Part shown: in pieces, positions 46,348 to 56,096 of the stretch | Numbering within the stretch: the first letter of the stretch is position 1 | How the letters are laid out: every line of letters begins with the position of its first letter | From: Candidatus Heimdallarchaeota archaeon | GTDB lineage: Archaea > Asgardarchaeota > Heimdallarchaeia > Heimdallarchaeales > Heimdallarchaeaceae | DNA length: 64,000 bases | NCBI GenBank assembly: GCA_019057815.1 | Contig: JAHLWR010000015.1 | Coordinates: 25,248-89,247, forward strand | Reading direction: 5' to 3' | Notes under the pieces: model-generated | The model's input: the letters and a program-made list of their open reading frames with translations, nothing else | Database searches by the model: none | Told to the model about the DNA's origin: nothing | Made by a program: the position numbers and the translations under genes

Positions 46348-48094
46348 CCTCCCTAATTTGCAATGGTGGGAGCTCGGAAAATCGTTCAAATAGCCTCCTA
46401 TAATCAACGTTTCGGAGTATAAGTTCGTTATGTACACCAGAGTCTATAAGTTGACCATTGCGTAAAATCATTATGAGATTAGCATTCTTTATTGTCGCTA
46501 ATCTGTGAGTAATAATGAAAGTTGTTCGATTTTTCAAGACATTAGCTATTGCTGTTTGGATTTTTCTTTCAGTTTCTGCATCAATCGCACTACTTGCATC
46601 ATCTAGAATTAATAATGAGGGATCAATTAAAAGCGCTCTTGCTATAGCAATTCGTTGTTTTTGCCCGCCTGATAAAGTTACTCCTCTTTCTCCTACAATC
46701 GTTTCATAGCCTTGATCAAAACTCATTATAAAGTCATGAGCCTGAGCTAATTTTGAGAAATTCTCTATTTCTTCTTGAGTAGCATCAGGTTTACCATAAG
46801 CGATATTATCTTTAATCGATTTACTAAACAAAAATACTTCTTGTTCAATTACACCAATGTGTTCTCTAAGGTTAGATAAGCACATATCACGAATATTAAT
46901 TCCATTGATGTGAATTGCTCCTTCCGTTGGATCATATAGTCGCATTAGAAGTTTCATTAGAGTTGATTTTCCAGACCCAGGATTACCAATTATAGCAACA
47001 GTTGACCCTCCTTCAATTTCTAAATTGATTCTATCTAAAGCCTTCTTTCTACTACTTCCCCTATTATAAGAGAAGGATACATTATCAAATAAAATCGGTC
47101 CCTGACTTCCAGTCCAATCTGTAGGTGAAGTGGGTTCAGGAACATATTCTTCTCTTTCTTTCATATCATAGATTCTCCTTGCAGCTGCCGACCCAATTTG
47201 AAATTGAGTAATAGTCCAGCCTAGCTGCCACGTAGGCATCATTAGGGTCATTGTTAAGAAAACATAGGTTATCAGTTCATCTAATGCTAAATTACCAGCT
47301 GTTACCTCAAATGATCCCCATAAGAAGCTAAGAGCTATGATTAGAACTGTTATCGCAACGGCATAATATTTTGCACTAATGATTCCTCTTTTAGTATTTA
47401 TATCTCTTAATTTATCCGTTACGATATCAAATTCTTTTATCTCTTCCTCTTCTTTCACAAATGTCCGAATTACTCTAATCCCAGTGATGCTTTCTTGTAA
47501 CCGAGAATTCAAAAGACTGGTTTGTTCCATCTGAGCTTTCGAGATAGGACGCAATTTTCTGTTATAGTGATAAATCGTTATAACATAAAAAGGTAAAGCA
47601 GCTGCTAAAAGTAATGTTATTTTTGGACTTATCCAGATCATTAAGGAAACTGAAAAAAGCACAATTAAAGAAGCTTCGAACAAAAATTTTATTCCAGGAG
47701 AAATGAAAATATTCATCTGTCGAGTATCATACGTTGATCTTGTCATCACATCTCCTATTCGAACTCTATCATGAAATTCTTGGCTTTTTTCAAGCATATC
47801 ATTATAGAATTCTTCAGTTACATTCTTTGTTACTTTATGAGCCAAAACTTCATTAATGTAACTTTGTGTAAAATCTGCTCCCGCTCGAATTACTCCAGCA
47901 AGTGCGATATATAATGATGTGATTAAAATTGCTCCAAAAGATCTGTTTACTTTGACTAGTTCCTCAAAAATGTCACCAATGAGTAAGGGAGTAATAGAAA
48001 CTGTTCCTATGAAAATAATGAGAAACGTAAAGAATACTGTAGTTAACAGTTTCTCTTTGAAGAGATGTTTTAGAAACCAGATCTTGTAACCCAT
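46340..48094 (-). CDS. ABC exporter subunit, degenerate-site half
   Basis: A 584-residue half transporter with six membrane helices then an ATPase domain. Walker A GNPGSGKST, signature LSGGQKQR intact, Walker B LLILDDASSAID, where Asp replaces the catalytic Glu, H-loop ITHRLATI. This is the known pattern of the degenerate nucleotide site in heterodimeric exporters. ATG 48094 has a GTGAG ribosome-binding sequence eight bases upstream; TTG 48121, which overlaps the reductase gene, is the alternative. It sits in an operon with a DDN-type reductase and the second half transporter. Confidence 0.92.
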   Translation of the reverse strand: MGYKIWFLKHLFKEKLLTTVFFTFLIIFIGTVSITPLLIGDIFEELVKVNRSFGAILITSLYIALAGVIRAGADFTQSYINEVLAHKVTKNVTEEFYNDMLEKSQEFHDRVRIGDVMTRSTYDTRQMNIFISPGIKFLFEASLIVLFSVSLMIWISPKITLLLAAALPFYVITIYHYNRKLRPISKAQMEQTSLLNSRLQESITGIRVIRTFVKEEEEIKEFDIVTDKLRDINTKRGIISAKYYAVAITVLIIALSFLWGSFEVTAGNLALDELITYVFLTMTLMMPTWQLGWTITQFQIGSAAARRIYDMKEREEYVPEPTSPTDWTGSQGPILFDNVSFSYNRGSSRKKALDRINLEIEGGSTVAIIGNPGSGKSTLMKLLMRLYDPTEGAIHINGINIRDMCLSNLREHIGVIEQEVFLFSKSIKDNIAYGKPDATQEEIENFSKLAQAHDFIMSFDQGYETIVGERGVTLSGGQKQRIAIARALLIDPSLLILDDASSAIDAETERKIQTAIANVLKNRTTFIITHRLATIKNANLIMILRNGQLIDSGVHNELILRNVDYRRLFERFSELPPLQIREDV

Positions 48095-48104
48095 TTTTTT
48101 ACTC

Positions 48105-48665
48105 TCACTTATTTCGGTCAATAGATAGTTTATGCAAGCGCATAATGACTATATGGTTTACGACTCTTGAAAAATCTGCTGAACTTAACTCATCGGTTGC
48201 TTGATCCCATCCAATGATAGACTGAGCATGATTTGGATGAAGCCTTACATATTTTCGAAATACTGCCTCTTTTTCAGCTAAATCATCAATAATCTCCGGA
48301 ATAACGCTAAATTTACGCCAACCTATTTGAACTTTAACCTTTTTTGGACTTGCTAGCATGTTTTTTACCCAGTCTGCTTTCATCCCTCCACCAGCATAGA
48401 GATGAAGAATATTATCCATCCGAACATATCTAACAGGGAAAATTCTTTTTTTGCCTGTTTTCCTACCAATAGTAAAAAGGAGAAGGAAGTTTTTGGAAAA
48501 ACCGACTAAAGGAAGGAATCCTAGCTTGTAAAATGGAATAACGAAATACTTGTTTAATCGCTTCCAAAGAATGAACTTCTTTTTCAGCAAGTTTTGATCA
48601 TTTGATAAGTATAACGCAATAAAAGATTTGGGTCTGGGAAAATCGTTTTTGGGGAGTGTATTCAA
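48105..48665 (-). CDS. DDN-family (deazaflavin F420-dependent type) nitroreductase
   Basis: A 186-residue protein. IGRKTGKKRIFPVRYV and LHLYAGGGMKADWVKNM followed by PKVKVQIGWRKF are the core motifs of the split-beta-barrel DDN family, which reduces nitro, quinone or enone groups with F420H2. The presence of this protein suggests the host makes F420. TTG start at 48665; a TATA-like TTTTAAAATT lies about 32 bases upstream. First gene of the ABC-exporter operon, so it may modify the exported compound or protect against it (inference). Confidence 0.85.
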   Translation of the reverse strand: MNTLPKNDFPRPKSFIALYLSNDQNLLKKKFILWKRLNKYFVIPFYKLGFLPLVGFSKNFLLLFTIGRKTGKKRIFPVRYVRMDNILHLYAGGGMKADWVKNMLASPKKVKVQIGWRKFSVIPEIIDDLAEKEAVFRKYVRLHPNHAQSIIGWDQATDELSSADFSRVVNHIVIMRLHKLSIDRNK

Positions 48666-48885
48666 AATGCTTTCGTAAAAGAGTGATTCGGGATAATTTT
48701 AAAACTTTTGGAGAATAATTAAGGAAAATTGAACTCTAAAGAAAAAAAAACCTATTTAGAAAAAAATAATATCAATAAGAAGATTAGTTAGATGTTAGTT
48801 CTTCTGATAAATCTTCATAATAAGACTTTCTTGAAGAATCGTACTTTGTACTTTCAACTTTGTCAACTAATTTTCCCCACCAGCT

Positions 48886-49266
48886 CTAATATTTTTCAGG
48901 AATGTCTTTGATCTTGTTATGGGCTTTAATGTAGTTATCAGGCATTGCGTGAGTACCAATAACAACTTTAACGTCAATTACTTTCTCAATAAAATCTTTA
49001 AATTGTGTAATATATGGACAAGGAGGATAGCCAGCTAGAAAGCCTGTAGCGAAATGAATAAATTCTGCACCATATTTTTTCATGTTTGTGGCAACATACT
49101 CGATATTACCTCCTGGACACCCACCACAAGAAGAATAACCTACAATTACCAATTCTTGATCATTGTATCTTCTGAAAGCTCCTTCCTTCTCTCGCACAGC
49201 ACGGAAGCATTTCCCACCATCACAGGACTTATAACGATCACAGATAATTATACCAATTCTTTTCAT
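48886..49266 (-). CDS. CGGC-domain metal-binding protein
   Basis: A 126-residue protein with IIICDRYKSCDGGKC and VGYSSCGGCPGG, then PCPYITQFKDFI, the cysteine pattern of the CGGC domain, which is thought to bind metal or an iron-sulfur cluster. ATG 49266 is preferred over TTG 49317. After the TAG stop (48886-48888) the same frame stays open for 33 codons, starting SWWGKLVDKVESTKYDSSRK and ending in TAA at 48784. That looks like protein sequence and could be a lost or read-through C-terminus. The function is unknown. Confidence 0.8.
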   Translation of the reverse strand: MKRIGIIICDRYKSCDGGKCFRAVREKEGAFRRYNDQELVIVGYSSCGGCPGGNIEYVATNMKKYGAEFIHFATGFLAGYPPCPYITQFKDFIEKVIDVKVVIGTHAMPDNYIKAHNKIKDIPEKY

Positions 49267-49374
49267 TTTTGGTCTCGTAAAAGGATGACTAACGATAATT
49301 TTAAAGCTTTTGGACAAAAAATCAGAATAATTAAAGATTTTAAACTATCGAGAGGCTTGCAAGAGATAAGGATT

Positions 49375-49416
49375 ATCTTACCACGCAAATTTTTTATTAT
49401 GTGGTAAGATTTTTTT
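49375..49416 (+). terminator. 10-bp inverted repeat followed by a T-run
   Basis: ATCTTACCAC at 49375-49384 pairs perfectly with GTGGTAAGAT at 49401-49410 across a 16-base loop, followed by TTTTTT. On the plus strand this looks like an intrinsic terminator or a small RNA, but no plus-strand gene ends here. It lies between the divergent CGGC and kinase genes, so an operator is equally possible. The rest of the gap 49267-49687 is AT-rich without other features seen. Confidence 0.5.
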
Positions 49417-49687
49417 CCTGTGTTCTCCGCGCGAACTAACCATTTTGTTAATAAACAAGAAGAGTTGCTTCTTATTGATAGTTTGAAAATAGAAATACTA
49501 TGCTATGATTTGTATTTTCTCCTCAAAATGTGGTATCATCTGGAAAAAGTTCTTTTTAGAGTTGTAGGACCAGCCCTTACCAAATTTACTAATAGACAAC
49601 CAAAAACATGAAAAATGTTATATAGTTATATGATAGTTTTTATCAATCCTACAAAAATATGATGTACCCAAATATGGATGTTTTAGA

Positions 49688-51904
49688 TTGAATCAAGATA
49701 GTTCTGATGCTCTAAATATGCACGATTCTTTTATAGAAAACTCTCCACTAGGCATAGCAACAGCTAATCTGGAAGGTAAGTTTGTTTCTGCAAACAATTC
49801 TTTTTTAGATCTGGTAGGTTACACGATGGACGAACTAAAAGAACTTACATATTTAGATCTTACTCATCCTGATGATAGAAATCAAAGTATCGAGTATCTT
49901 GAAAAGATGTTTAAAAGAGATAGTACACTAGAACTATTCGAGAAAAGATATATTAAAAAAGATGGACAAATAATTTACGTAAAAATTACGACTTGGTTAC
50001 TCAAAGACAAAGATGGTAATCTTACTAATCATGTTGGTGTTTTTGAAGATGTTACTGAAAAGAAAGCCATGGAGGAGAAGATACAAGCAAGTGAAAAGCA
50101 GCACCGTATGCTAATTGAAAATATGAATGATGGCTTGATTGAGACAAATGAAAGAGATGAGATAAGATTCGTAAATGAAAGATTTTGTGAGATGTTGGGA
50201 TATTCAAGAGAAGAATTATTAGGTAAGAGTCCCTCTGTATTTTTAGAAGAGAGTAATAAGAAAATATTTGAAGAAAAGGATCACCTAAGAAGAAAAGGAT
50301 TAGAAGAACAACATGAATTAACTTGGCAAAAACCTGATGGTGAACTTGTTCCAACTCTCATTTCACCCAAATCTTTTCTGGATGAGAATGGTGCCTTTAC
50401 TGGTGCGTTTGCTGTAGTAACTGATATATCTGAGTTGAAAAAAGCTGAAGCAAAACTTAGAGATTCAGAAAAATTCTATAAAGCCATTTTCGAAAACACA
50501 GGCACAGCATCTATTATTGTCGAGGAGGATCATACTATCTCTTTGGTTAATTCACAGTTTGAGAAACTTTCTGGATATTCTAGCGAAGAAATCGTGAGGA
50601 AAAAGAGCTGGACAGAGTTTGTTGCTAAAGAAGATCTTGAAAGGATGAGAAAATATCATTCTGAACGAAGAAAAGAAGGTATATCAGCTCCAACATCTTA
50701 CGAGTTCAGATTTACAGACAGAGAAGGTACAACTAAAAATGTTTTTCTCTCAGTTGACTTAATTCCAGGAACCAATCAAACCACTGCTTCTCTATTAGAT
50801 ATAACGAAAATTAAAGAGATAGAAAATTCACTCGAGGAGAGTAATATGAAATATCGCACTATTTTCGACGAAGCTAACGATATGATGGTTTTACACTCTC
50901 TAGTGAGAGGTACTTCAGAAAGCTCAATTTTTGATGTAAATAAACAGCTATGTTTGAGACTAGGCTATTCAAAAGAAGAACTTCTCACTATGACTACTTT
51001 TGACATAGATTCAGAAAGTACACTCAAAAATATTACTAAAATCAGAGAGTCATATACAGAACAAGGTCACGGAACATTTGAGATAGAATTTAGAACGAAA
51101 GAAGGAGAAATTGTCCCTGTTGAAATGAGTTCGCATATAATGAAAATAGGTGATGAAGAAGTTGTTCTATCAACAGCACGAGATATATCGGAAAGGAAAA
51201 GATTTGAAGCTGAGCTCCAAGGAAAAGCTCAAGAGCTTAGATTATATCTAGATATATTAACGCATGATGTTAAAAACTATCAAGTATCAGTTGTTGGATA
51301 CTTAGATCTTGCTTTATGTTATGAACATTCTTTAGACGCGGAAAAATTCATCAAAAAAGCTCAAGCTAACGTTTCTAATACCGAGAACCTCTTACACAAC
51401 GCTTCGATTATTATGATGTTAAAGGAACCATCAGTCGATACTTTGAAGCCTTTGAAATTGAGTAAAATCGTTAATGAAGCAAAAGAGTACACTATCGACC
51501 AATTCCCACATAAGACCATAGAAATTGATGTTTCGAAGATTGATAAGGACACTTCAGTAGTAGTTGATCATCTTTGTCAACAACTTTTTGTGAATCTATT
51601 CTCAAATGGAATAAAATTCACGACTCAAGAAGATGTAAAAATAGATGTCTACCAAGAAAAGAGCACTAAGGGAAAATGTTCAGTCGTTGTCGCTGATAAT
51701 GCAAAAGGTATCCACATGGATGAAAGAGAAAAAATATTCGAGAGATACAGTGAATTTAAAAGAAGAGGTAAGGGGAGCGGATTAGGGCTATACATAACTC
51801 AAACATTAGTTAAACGCTATGATGGTAGAATATGGATAGAGAGTAAAGTAGATGAAGATTATACTAAAGGAACAAAGTTCATAGTTGAGTTTAATACAAA
51901 ATAA
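49688..51904 (+). CDS. PAS-repeat sensor histidine kinase
   Basis: A 738-residue cytosolic kinase. Four PAS domains (about 10-130, 133-255, 260-380, 385-510), each with the GYTMDEL- or GYSREEL-type start and a VTDI-type end. The dimerisation segment LTHDVKNYQ carries the phospho-accepting His526. The ATPase domain has NLFSNGIKF (N-box), DNAKGIHMDE (G1) and GKGSGLGLYI (G2). No membrane segment and no receiver domain, so it senses an internal signal such as redox or a ligand and must act on an unlinked partner. Start TTG at 49688; ATG 49718 is an alternative. Confidence 0.92.
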   Translation: MNQDSSDALNMHDSFIENSPLGIATANLEGKFVSANNSFLDLVGYTMDELKELTYLDLTHPDDRNQSIEYLEKMFKRDSTLELFEKRYIKKDGQIIYVKITTWLLKDKDGNLTNHVGVFEDVTEKKAMEEKIQASEKQHRMLIENMNDGLIETNERDEIRFVNERFCEMLGYSREELLGKSPSVFLEESNKKIFEEKDHLRRKGLEEQHELTWQKPDGELVPTLISPKSFLDENGAFTGAFAVVTDISELKKAEAKLRDSEKFYKAIFENTGTASIIVEEDHTISLVNSQFEKLSGYSSEEIVRKKSWTEFVAKEDLERMRKYHSERRKEGISAPTSYEFRFTDREGTTKNVFLSVDLIPGTNQTTASLLDITKIKEIENSLEESNMKYRTIFDEANDMMVLHSLVRGTSESSIFDVNKQLCLRLGYSKEELLTMTTFDIDSESTLKNITKIRESYTEQGHGTFEIEFRTKEGEIVPVEMSSHIMKIGDEEVVLSTARDISERKRFEAELQGKAQELRLYLDILTHDVKNYQVSVVGYLDLALCYEHSLDAEKFIKKAQANVSNTENLLHNASIIMMLKEPSVDTLKPLKLSKIVNEAKEYTIDQFPHKTIEIDVSKIDKDTSVVVDHLCQQLFVNLFSNGIKFTTQEDVKIDVYQEKSTKGKCSVVVADNAKGIHMDEREKIFERYSEFKRRGKGSGLGLYITQTLVKRYDGRIWIESKVDEDYTKGTKFIVEFNTK

Positions 51905-52008
51905 ATGAAAAGCTTTAAGATTCTTTTAATACTTTCAATAACAATTACTTTTCACTCTAATATAAAAAAGAGAGTAAAAAAGCAATGAAAAGACATTCAA
52001 TTTAGAAA

Positions 52009-53466
52009 TTATTTCATAATATTATTAATTCCATCATAATTGGTTGCTTTGGAGCGATATAGAAAGTCTGCTTGGAATCCTTCATGAGGTGCAGCTATAT
52101 CCATTAAAAAGGTCTGATTATTCACAAAAACCTTCTTGATTGAAGGATTTTGTAAGAGTTTCTTGGCTTTTGAAGGATTATCTGTTAATAATCCTAATGA
52201 AAGGCTGTTTTCTACAAGCTCTTCTGCGAAGTAATCGTCTGGTCTTGTAATTGTTCCAAATGCAAATGGGTACTCATCAGTTCTCATGATATGTTCTTCA
52301 TCAAGTTCGAGTAGCGTGGGCATAAGATAAGCTAAATCATTTTCAACATGTAGGAAATCTTCTGTTCCACGATATTTAGCTGTTACATCATGGATATTTC
52401 CTGTCATTCTACTTTTAATGAACCTATGTAAACCTTGAGCAGCTGAAATGCTCATTGCAGGTATTTCTGCTCTAGAATCCATTGGATCAAGCACTTCTAC
52501 TGTAGCCATTCTTTTAGCTAGCTTTTCTTTAAACTCTTCATATCCTTCTTTAGAATTATAAACTATACCTGAAGCATTTATGCATCCCCGTCCACCATCT
52601 AAAGTTATACTTTGGTGCGAAATATCAACAGATAGATCTGTAAGTGTAGGTGACAGGTTATCAATGTCAATTAATATCTTGCTTCTACCAGGTCCATAGG
52701 TTTTAATTTTAGAGTTGTTTTCATAAGCTTTTAACACCCACTCATTGCCGAAAATAACACCTAAATCTGAGTTTCTAACAATTGTATCCACTATACTTCT
52801 ATCAGTTACAAAATGGAATAATGCTTCACTGGGAAGTCCTGCATCCCATAGAGCTCTGCAAAGTCTAAAAGCTGAGAAGGGTTCAGCTGAAGAGGAACGT
52901 AATATCGCAGGCATTTTGAATAAAGGCATAAGTGCCCCCAACATGGAAACAGCAGGATGATTTCCAGGAAGTGCAACACCAACATTTCTTCCTCGGGGAC
53001 TCCAAGCAAATCTTGTCGTTCCTCTAACTCCTACAAAATCGTCATAAATGTCTAGATGACCTGTAGGACTGTTAGCTTTTAGAAGTCTTTGTAATTGTCT
53101 TTTTCTGAAAATTGCAGGAATTGAGCCTAGAGCACCTTGCACATACTGAATAGGCATCCCCGTACTGAGAGTTATAAGTTCAGCCCATTCATCGATTGAT
53201 GTAGAAATTCCACCAATGAGCATATCAGAACTATATATCTTCCCTGCTTGAACATAAATGTCAATAATGTCATCTATTGGCATTTCTTGTAATAAATTGT
53301 ATCCTGCTCCTTTATTGATTGGTAAAGCCATTTGAACGTGAATTTCAGGAGCTATTGAAACATCTAGGAGCTTCTCCCCGTGAATCCCCATTAATGTCTT
53401 CTTACTTTGAGATAAATATTCTTGCCCATTTCGTAATAATGGTAACGATTCTATAGATGTAGCCAT
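52009..53466 (-). CDS. Aldehyde dehydrogenase-superfamily acyl reductase (LuxC-like)
   Basis: A 485-residue NAD(P)-dependent enzyme. The cofactor-binding and catalytic motifs are VALPGNHPAVSML (Asn-Pro loop), LRSSSAEPFSAFRL (Lys replaced by Arg/Ser), TYGPGRSKILID and LDGGRGCINASG, with the catalytic cysteine. This layout fits fatty-acyl or acyl-CoA reductases of LuxC type and other ALDH members. An acyl-adenylating enzyme lies 4.3 kb away on the same strand. ATG 53466 is preferred over GTG 53475. TATA element TTTAAATA at 53517-53524 gives a leader of about 28 bases. Confidence 0.75.
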   Translation of the reverse strand: MATSIESLPLLRNGQEYLSQSKKTLMGIHGEKLLDVSIAPEIHVQMALPINKGAGYNLLQEMPIDDIIDIYVQAGKIYSSDMLIGGISTSIDEWAELITLSTGMPIQYVQGALGSIPAIFRKRQLQRLLKANSPTGHLDIYDDFVGVRGTTRFAWSPRGRNVGVALPGNHPAVSMLGALMPLFKMPAILRSSSAEPFSAFRLCRALWDAGLPSEALFHFVTDRSIVDTIVRNSDLGVIFGNEWVLKAYENNSKIKTYGPGRSKILIDIDNLSPTLTDLSVDISHQSITLDGGRGCINASGIVYNSKEGYEEFKEKLAKRMATVEVLDPMDSRAEIPAMSISAAQGLHRFIKSRMTGNIHDVTAKYRGTEDFLHVENDLAYLMPTLLELDEEHIMRTDEYPFAFGTITRPDDYFAEELVENSLSLGLLTDNPSKAKKLLQNPSIKKVFVNNQTFLMDIAAPHEGFQADFLYRSKATNYDGINNIMK

Positions 53467-53587
53467 TTTAATCACTTATATTATTATGTCTCAGTATAGT
53501 AAGAGTCCAATTGGTATTTAAAGGAGGAGAAAAAATTTAACGTGTTTTTATAGCCAAAGCTTTTATCAATTACTTAAGAAACAATGT

Positions 53588-53812
53588 TCATTCTTTTTCG
53601 AGTAATTCTTCTTTGTTGAAGCCTGCTTGTTTTAGAATCGAGATAAGTGTTCCTTTGGGAATATCTCTCTTGTGGTAAGGAATTACGACTCTCCTTTTTG
53701 TCTCTGGATTGAAATAAATCCTATGACTCCCTTTTGTTCTATCTAAAACAAAACCTCTTCTTTTTAGAAATTTAATAATTTTGTCTGTATTTAAAACTGG
53801 TAATTTAGGCAT
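53588..53812 (-). CDS. hicA: HicA-type mRNA interferase toxin
   Basis: A 74-residue double-stranded-RNA-binding-like protein. IIKFLKRRGFVLDRTKGSHR holds the catalytic His in GSHR, followed by VVIPYHKRDIPKGTL and ILKQAGF, the complete HicA pattern. It overlaps hicB by eight bases and is the second gene of the pair. HicA cuts mRNA when freed from HicB. Confidence 0.92.
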   Translation of the reverse strand: MPKLPVLNTDKIIKFLKRRGFVLDRTKGSHRIYFNPETKRRVVIPYHKRDIPKGTLISILKQAGFNKEELLEKE

Positions 53813-54038
53813 TTATTTCAACTGTTATCATTGATTCTAGCATATTTTTCTCAATAGGGATTTCTTCACCATGAGCAATCAAACTTTCAATGTATAATTC
53901 AATAGCTTCTTTAGCCATTTTCATAGCTTCATCAATATCCTTGCCATATGTTATACAACCTGGAAGTGTTGGAACGAAAACAGTATATCCTCCTTCAGGT
54001 TCTTTTTTAAGTAGAACACGAAAATTTAGAACTTTCAT
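53805..54038 (-). CDS. hicB: HicB-type antitoxin
   Basis: A 77-residue protein with the partial RNase H-like fold: EPEGGYTVFVPTLPGCITYG, then EAMKMAKEAIELYIESL. It lacks the C-terminal DNA-binding domain of long HicB forms, so autoregulation may be weak. First gene of the pair with hicA. Confidence 0.9.
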   Translation of the reverse strand: MKVLNFRVLLKKEPEGGYTVFVPTLPGCITYGKDIDEAMKMAKEAIELYIESLIAHGEEIPIEKNMLESMITVEINA

Positions 54039-54154
54039 CTAATAAAGAATAGTTTATTTCATTTATGTATTTTTCGTTGCTAAATGAGTTATCAATCTCC
54101 TTTATTAATATCCTAATATTTCTTCAAAACTCTCTTATTCGGATTTTTTACTAT

Positions 54155-54182
54155 AGAAAAGGAAAAAAAAGGAGGAAGAAAG
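54155..54182. terminator. A/T-rich convergent end
   Basis: AAAAGGAAAAAAAAGGAGGA on the plus strand (T-rich on the minus strand) directly follows the stop of the beta-helix gene, a poly-T stop for minus-strand transcription. Confidence 0.35.
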
Positions 54183-55705
54183 TTATTTCTTTCTTCGTTG
54201 TAGCACTACTAAACCACAGATCAAAAATAGAAAAGTTATCGCGGGGAGGAGAACAGAGAACATTTGAAACTCTGGTATAACCTCAGAAACAGTAAATGAG
54301 TAATACAAACCAGCGTTAGTATTAATAGCTAAATTGTGATTAATAGAATTATCTACAGCACTAACATAGTATTCAATAGTATCACTAACTGCAAAAGGAT
54401 CAAGAGTTACAGAATAAATGTCACCTGTTATAAGAGTCATACTTACTTCTGTCCAATCTCCACCATTAACCCTATAATAGAGTGTAACAGATTGTACACC
54501 AGAATCATCAGTGATTGTAGCATTAATGCTAATAGTATCTTGTTCTGTTGGTGTAGAGGGAGAGTGAATAATATCAACAATAAGTGGAGGATCAACTTCT
54601 ACAACAGGTTCATCAAACGGATATAGGTCGAATGCTCCAGCATGACCATCAATAGAATAAGAACCTGTTCCAGACCAGTCAGACCAATAGTTGCCTTCAA
54701 GTGTTGTAGTATCATACCAATAGTTGCCTTCAAGTGTTGTAGTATCATACCAATAGTTGCCTTCAAGTGTTGTAGTATCATACCAATAGTTATTAGTACA
54801 ATCATCAAAAGCTTGGGAAGTTCCTCCTAGATTATTATCTACAAAGATATTATGGTGGATAAGATTATTATCAGAATCAGAATCTAAGTATACTCCATGC
54901 TCAACATTTTCTTGTAGAAGATTGTAAGTAATATTACAAGAATCAGAATCCCAAAGCCAGATGCCATAGTCGTAATTGTTGTAACATGTGTTGTTTGCAA
55001 CCGTTGCAATCACAGAAAAGGAAATCTTGATTCCAAAGTTACTGTTGCTACAAGTGTTGTTTGCGACAGTCAAACTACCAGAAGAGTCAATCACGATGCT
55101 TTCGCCATTGTTGTTGCACGTGTTGTTTATAACAGTAGTACTACTAGATTCGTAAATATTGAAGCCATATTCGTTATTGTTGCATGTGTTGTTTATAACA
55201 GTAACACTACTAGTTTCGTAAAACCCGATGCCCCCATAGTTATTATTGCACGTGTTGTTTGCCACCGTAAAATTACTAGAATAGTGAATCGCAATACCCC
55301 AGTTGTTATTACCCCAGCAGCTGTTATTGATAACAGTTACTGTTCCATCGGCTACATTCTCGATATAAATACCATAGTCTTTTGCGTCAACATAGCAGTT
55401 ACGAACAGTAAAATATTTTGTTGTGCCGGTAATACGAATACCTCTACTATTTGTTGTTATAATGCTATATCCTTCAATAACATAAGGATCTTCAGCTGTT
55501 CCAGATCCTGGAAAAGCCTCAAGTCCAATATCAGACATAATGAATATAGGATCATGTGGAATCAGTGAAGAGTAAGATGATGGGTCATAAGAAACACTCG
55601 TAGCATTTAATCTTACAGTAGAGAATATACTTATTCCAACAATTAACAGTGAAACACATAAAACGCTTTTAATTGTAATTTTAGATTGTTTTGAATCTTT
55701 TTCAT
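54183..55705 (-). CDS. Secreted parallel beta-helix protein, start broken by a frameshift
   Basis: The long open part (451 residues from 55538) has about ten turns of a right-handed beta-helix (VINNTCNNN, VANNTCSNS), then three 11-residue copies of YWYDTTTLEGN, WSDWSGTGSY, an Ig-like domain, and IPEFQMFSVLLPAITFLFL with RRKK, a PEF-like anchor. The true start is probably ATG 55705, which has an AGGTGA ribosome-binding site. That frame fails after MKK, but one extra A in the run at 55698-55702 would give MKKDSKQSKITIKSVLCVSL, then LIVGISIFS, a proper signal peptide, reading straight into the long frame. Without it the protein has no signal peptide. Either a sequencing error or a recent mutation. 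Confidence 0.75.
54684..54782 (-). repeat. Three 33-bp direct repeats in the beta-helix gene
   Basis: Three identical 33-bp units from 54684 with no spacer. They encode three copies of the 11-residue YWYDTTTLEGN linker. A fourth, partial copy continues as YWSDWSG. In-frame, so it only changes linker length. Confidence 0.9.
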
Positions 55706-56096
55706 AATTTCACCTATAAAAAGTATAGATTCACATAAAATTATGTTATAGGAAATTTAAATATTTCGTAAGGAGAACAAGACAATTCATTTTCTCTCAA
55801 TTTACTAAATAAGGTCGAAGTTTCAAAACAACAAAATAGTGAAAAGAAAGTAAAGATTACATGCCGAATCTCATCTAACTAGAGTATTGAAACAAGTTAT
55901 GAAATTATAAAATGATTCTGTCTTACTGTCATGTTAATATTTTCTGAGTTTATATAGGGAAAACAAATCAAGATTGTGATGAACAAAGTCTAGCGGACAG
56001 AGCTGTACTTTACATTACAATTATTCTATTTTAGAAAACTTTTTACATCTCAGCTGAGCTATTATTCAATCATTGTTCAGAGTGTTTTAATTGAAA
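55706..56096. other. Intergenic stretch with no feature recognised
   Basis: AT-rich, stop codons in all frames, no repeats or hairpin of note. A few short GC-richer bases near 55990-56012 (TCTAGCGGACAGAGCTGTAC) do not fold into a tRNA. Confidence 0.6.

Noticed and set aside
44524..46437. Longer start of the second ABC subunit
   Set aside because: It would overlap the preceding gene by 98 bases; the ATG at 46347 gives a normal coupled overlap of eight.
49420..49611. Plus-strand 63-residue frame before the kinase gene
   Set aside because: No promoter or ribosome-binding site and no protein-like pattern; it lies in the kinase upstream region.
54684..54782. Possible CRISPR-like array
   Set aside because: Units follow each other without spacers and are an in-frame linker repeat.
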